From Chlorella sorokiniana (lineage: Eukaryota > Chlorophyta > Trebouxiophyceae > Chlorellales > Chlorellaceae), in the NCBI GenBank assembly GCA_025917655.1, contig CP084612.1, positions 1,054,001-1,118,000 on the forward strand: DNA of 64,000 bases. Reading direction: 5' to 3'. A model generated the notes under the pieces. It ran no database searches, was not told where the DNA came from, and saw only the letters and a list, made by a program, of their open reading frames with translations. Every line of letters starts with the position of its first letter. Position 1 is the stretch's first letter. Positions 61,166-64,000 of this stretch are shown one piece after another. A program made the translations under genes and the position numbers.

Positions 61166-62982
61166 ATGTCCAGCTGCTGCTGTGCATCACTGCGACCAGC
61201 CGTGCTGCCTCGAATCACTGCTGTTTGCAAATGGGCGCCGTCAGCCCCGCCACAGCGGGGTTGGCGATGGTGCAGCGGGGGCAGCGGCGGCGCCGCCAGC
61301 GGCAACAACAGCCTTGCAGCCGGCGGCGGTTTAGCAGGAAGCAGCGGCGACCAGCGGCCCCGGTCCAGCACCGTAGCAGCAGCAGCCGTGCGGGACGACT
61401 TGCTACGTGGCGTCAGCACCGAGAACCGGGATGCAGTGGCGCGTGTGGTTGAGCAGGCGCAGCGCGCCGCCGACAGCTGGACGACGCTGCACACAGACTT
61501 CCACACGCCGCCCGTGGTGGCCGAGGCTCTCACGGTGCTTCAGGTGGGTCTCTCGCCCCGCTCTTGGAAAAAGGGGGTATGGTTGAAGAGGCTGCAGGCT
61601 TGGCAAGCGCCCGCACCCCCAGCCCAGGCCCTCGTGGGCACCACTCCTCGCCCATCCCGCTGCCCACGCTGCGCCTGCACACTTGCTGCCCCCTCTGCCG
61701 CCCCCGCAAACCCGCAGCGCATGGCGGATGTTTCGGGCGTGGCGTGGGGCGGGTACCCTCAGGCAGAGCGCTGCCGGCTGGTGGTGGGGCGGGAGGAGGC
61801 GGTGGGGGCGCTGGCGGGCGGCCCTGCTGAGCTGGGTGCGGAGCTGGGGGGTGGCGGCGGTGGAGGTCAAGGGCAACTTCATGTTCGACCCCGCCACCCA
61901 CCGCGACTTCCTCGGTGGGTGGGTGGGTGGGCGGGAGGGCGGGAACAGAACAGCTGGGTGCCCGCATGTGTTAACGGCAGACACTATCACCCCTCTGCCC
62001 TGCACTCGCGCCTGGCCTGGGGCATCTGCATGAGCATCGGGCGCCACCGGCCGTCCCGCGCTCCCCGCAGGCGCGTGCCTGGGCACGGGCATAGAGCGGG
62101 GCCGGGTGGGCGACATCCTGGTGACCGGGGAGGATGGGGCGCAGATACTGGTGGCGCCAAACCTGGTGGAGCACCTGGAGGGGGCGCTGACGCAGGTGCG
62201 AGCGCGTGGGGTGGTGCGTGTGGGAGGAGCTGGGGCTGCGCGTGAGCTCGGGGCACGTGTGTAATGAGGTGCTGTTCTGTCCTGGTCTACTTGACGTCTG
62301 TGCTCTTCTGCCATCAACAAATGGATGTGATGGACATGCTCTTGTGTATGCTCGGGCGGTGCACGAGATGCTCCGCGTGTGCTGGGCGACTCCAAAGGCG
62401 CAAGCCTTGCAGAGCCCGCGTTGGAGGCAAGCTGTGCGCCTGCCCCCTGCGCAGGTGCGCACGGTGCCGGTGCAGGCGCGGGCGTCCCGCTGAGCGAGCT
62501 GCGAGTGCGGGCGCCGCGGGTGGAGGAGCTGTCCAGCGTGGAGGCCAGCCTGCGGCTGGATGCGGTGGCCAGCGCCGGTTTCCGCGTCAGCCGCAGCAAG
62601 ATGATGGACCTGATCAAGTCTGGTGGGTGGGGCAGGGAGGGGCCAGCGGCGCACGTTCCGTGTTTGCACGCTGTGGGCACTTCTTCACCTCGGCCCCCTC
62701 GAGACCCAACAATGTGCGAGAAAGGCCTACTCTGCCTTGGCTGCCCAAACGCTCATCATGAGCGTTCCAGGGTGTTCCAAGCCAATTGCTGGTGAGGCAC
62801 CTGTTCTGCCTACGTGCTCTGCAGGCGACGTGCGCGTCAACTGGCGGTCGGGCGCCAAGCCGAGCGTGGTGGTCAAAGCAGGCGACATGATCAGCTGCGC
62901 GGGCAAGGGGCGGCTGGAGGTGAAGGCAGCCACACTGACCAAGAAGGGCAAATGGAGCGTGCAAATGGTGCGCTTCTTGTGA
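61166..62982 (+). CDS. chloroplast S4-domain RNA-binding protein (PSII S4 type)
   Basis: Homologue of the plastid/cyanobacterial photosystem II S4-domain protein, related to bacterial YlmH; thought to bind RNA in the chloroplast. It starts MSSCCCASLRPAVLPRITAV and has a Ser/Ala/Gly-rich, basic leader typical of a transit peptide. The mature part gives LLRGVSTENRDAVARVVEQA, FHTPPVVAEALTVLQRMADV, VAWGGYPQAERCRLVVGREE, VAAVEVKGNFMFDPATHRDF, TGIERGRVGDILVTGEDGAQ and ILVAPNLVEHLEGAL. The S4 fold follows: LDAVASAGFRVSRSKMMDLI, KSGDVRVNWRSGAKPSVVVK, AGDMISCAGKGRLEVKA. It ends KWSVQMVRFL at 62982. An extra G in the run 61846-61851 breaks the frame before VAAVEVKGN. TGTAA lies 10 bp after the stop (62992). 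Confidence 0.9.
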
Positions 62983-62991
62983 TCGCTTGCC

Positions 62992-62996
62992 TGTAA
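62992..62996 (+). terminator. TGTAA polyadenylation signal of the S4 gene
   Basis: TGTAA begins 10 bp past the stop codon. Confidence 0.5.
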
Positions 62997-63498
62997 CGTA
63001 GAGGCGCCTTGCTTGGGCGGCGGCGGCTCACAGGCGCAAGCCGCACAATTGAGAGCAGGGCCGGCCTATTCGGTCTTAGCGACGATCTGTGCAAGTCACT
63101 TTACGTGCCATCAGCGTTTGTCGGTTGTCGTGGGTGTCCTGCTGGCGGGCACGTCTTCACCTCGGATAACAGGCAGGCGACAGGCGGAGATCATCGCCCC
63201 TTTCTGGCTTCATACAGCACTGTGATTAGAAATTTTAGGCGTGAACAATGTTAGCAGCATCGCAAACCTTCCCGGTCCAATGCAACACCTTGTCGAGGGC
63301 CCAGAAGCGATATAGCAAGGGACGCATCCCATTCCGTGCCCAGGCTGCAGCACAGACAAGCGGTCAGGCGACCCAACCCAAATGGGCAGGTGCGGCATGA
63401 GGGGATGGAGGTGCTTCTCGCTCCTCTGCCGCCGCCTGCAGCTCCGCACCCCAGGCCTGATGCCGCCCAACACCCCACGCACTGACCTGCCACGTCAG
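62997..63498. other. flank and possible first exon of the next gene
   Basis: It should hold the promoter and the first exon of the methyltransferase-like gene. An ATG near 63404 (MEVLLAPLPPPAAPHPRP) could begin it, but the link to the exon at 63499 is not clear. Confidence 0.35.
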
Positions 63499-64000
63499 GC
63501 GATGACGTCTTGTCCAAGCTCATGAACCTGCTCATCGCCTCGCCGCTGTTTGGCGTGCTGAAGGAGGGCGCGGCGCCGCATCCGCGGCGTGGCGGAGGGC
63601 CGCGGCGTGCCGTGGCAGGCGCGCGTCGCCGAGCTGGAGCGCTCTGCCGTGTTCCAGATCAAGGAGGAGCTGGAGGACAAGGGCCTGCGCTACCCCGCCT
63701 ACTACACTCGCGCCTTCCACGGTGGGCTGCCGCACGCCTGGGCGGCTGGGCGTGGTTGTGCGTGAGCGGCGTTGGGATGGCGTGGGTGCCTGGGAGACGG
63801 CGTCCTGCTGGAGGCAGGCCTGAATCCAGCACCTCCCTGAGGATCCAGCCCCACCCTCCCCCCCCACACACACACAATTATCCTAACTTGTTCCAGCCAA
63901 CATTCCCGGCCCCTCCAGGCTACGACCAGGGCAACCTGAGCTGGCTGGCGGCGCTGGAGGCTGAGCCCGCCTCCGACGTCATGGCGCTGCTGCCGTGGGC
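63499..64000 (+). CDS. methyltransferase-like protein, cut by the window edge
   Basis: Partial gene. The exon after the acceptor at 63498 reads DDVLSKLMNLLIASPLFGVL. After a frame change near 63.56 kb it gives IRGVAEGRGVPWQARVAELE and IKEELEDKGLRYPAYYTRAF. After an intron (about 63720-63918) it gives YDQGNLSWLAALEAEPASDV, running off the window. The YYTRAFHxYDxGNLSWxAA pattern recalls the N-terminal part of a family of plant and algal class I SAM-dependent methyltransferases. The SAM-binding domain itself would lie beyond the window, so the function is tentative. The start codon is not identified. Confidence 0.5.

Overview
This window looks like nuclear DNA of a GC-rich green alga, most likely a Chlorella-like trebouxiophyte. 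Every recognisable gene is eukaryotic and cut by many short GT-AG introns. The proteins are of the green lineage (a chloroplast photosystem-II-type S4 protein, a plant-type histone deacetylase, an SR protein kinase, MED6, SCC2). TGTAA, the green-algal polyadenylation signal, follows several stop codons. No transposon, virus-like element, CRISPR array, rRNA or tRNA gene could be supported.

Layout. 0.4-9.4 kb (minus): a secreted PhoX/DUF839-type phosphatase, then an unusual zinc-finger/UBA/UIM ubiquitin-binding protein. 9.8-18 kb: a coiled-coil protein (minus), the nitrilase-family omega-amidase NIT2 (plus), an atypical short-chain dehydrogenase (plus) and ribosomal protein eS12 (minus). 18.4-25.4 kb (plus): an SRPK-type kinase and the deubiquitinase UCH37. 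25.7-26.8 kb (minus): a weak hypothetical gene. 27.2-37.3 kb (plus): the cohesin loader SCC2/NIPBL in many exons. 37.9-46 kb (plus): a small lysine-rich protein, a SWIB-domain protein, a membrane-anchored coiled-coil protein, a 185-bp near-perfect hairpin and an OTU deubiquitinase. 46.8-50.4 kb (minus): a class II histone deacetylase. 50.4-55.9 kb: a gene-poor stretch of lower GC holding one compact secreted eight-cysteine (nsLTP-like) gene. 55.9-64 kb: MED6 (plus), uS11/RPS14 (minus), a DUF676 serine esterase (plus), the S4-domain protein (plus) and a truncated methyltransferase-like gene (plus).

The genes do not form a pathway, but themes recur: ubiquitin handling (UIM protein, UCH37, OTU), chromatin and transcription (SCC2, SWIB, HDAC, MED6), splicing and translation (SRPK, eS12, uS11). 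Several neighbours are divergent (9.8/11.8, 16.8/18.4, 25.7/27.2, 57.4/58.7 kb) and probably share promoter space.

Important caveat: about two dozen coding exons change reading frame by a net one or two bases between stretches of clearly conserved protein, mostly at short G, C or CG runs. This is most simply read as consensus-sequence error. Exon limits below are inferred by eye from splice consensus and family resemblance; gene spans run from the start codon to the stop codon and include introns.
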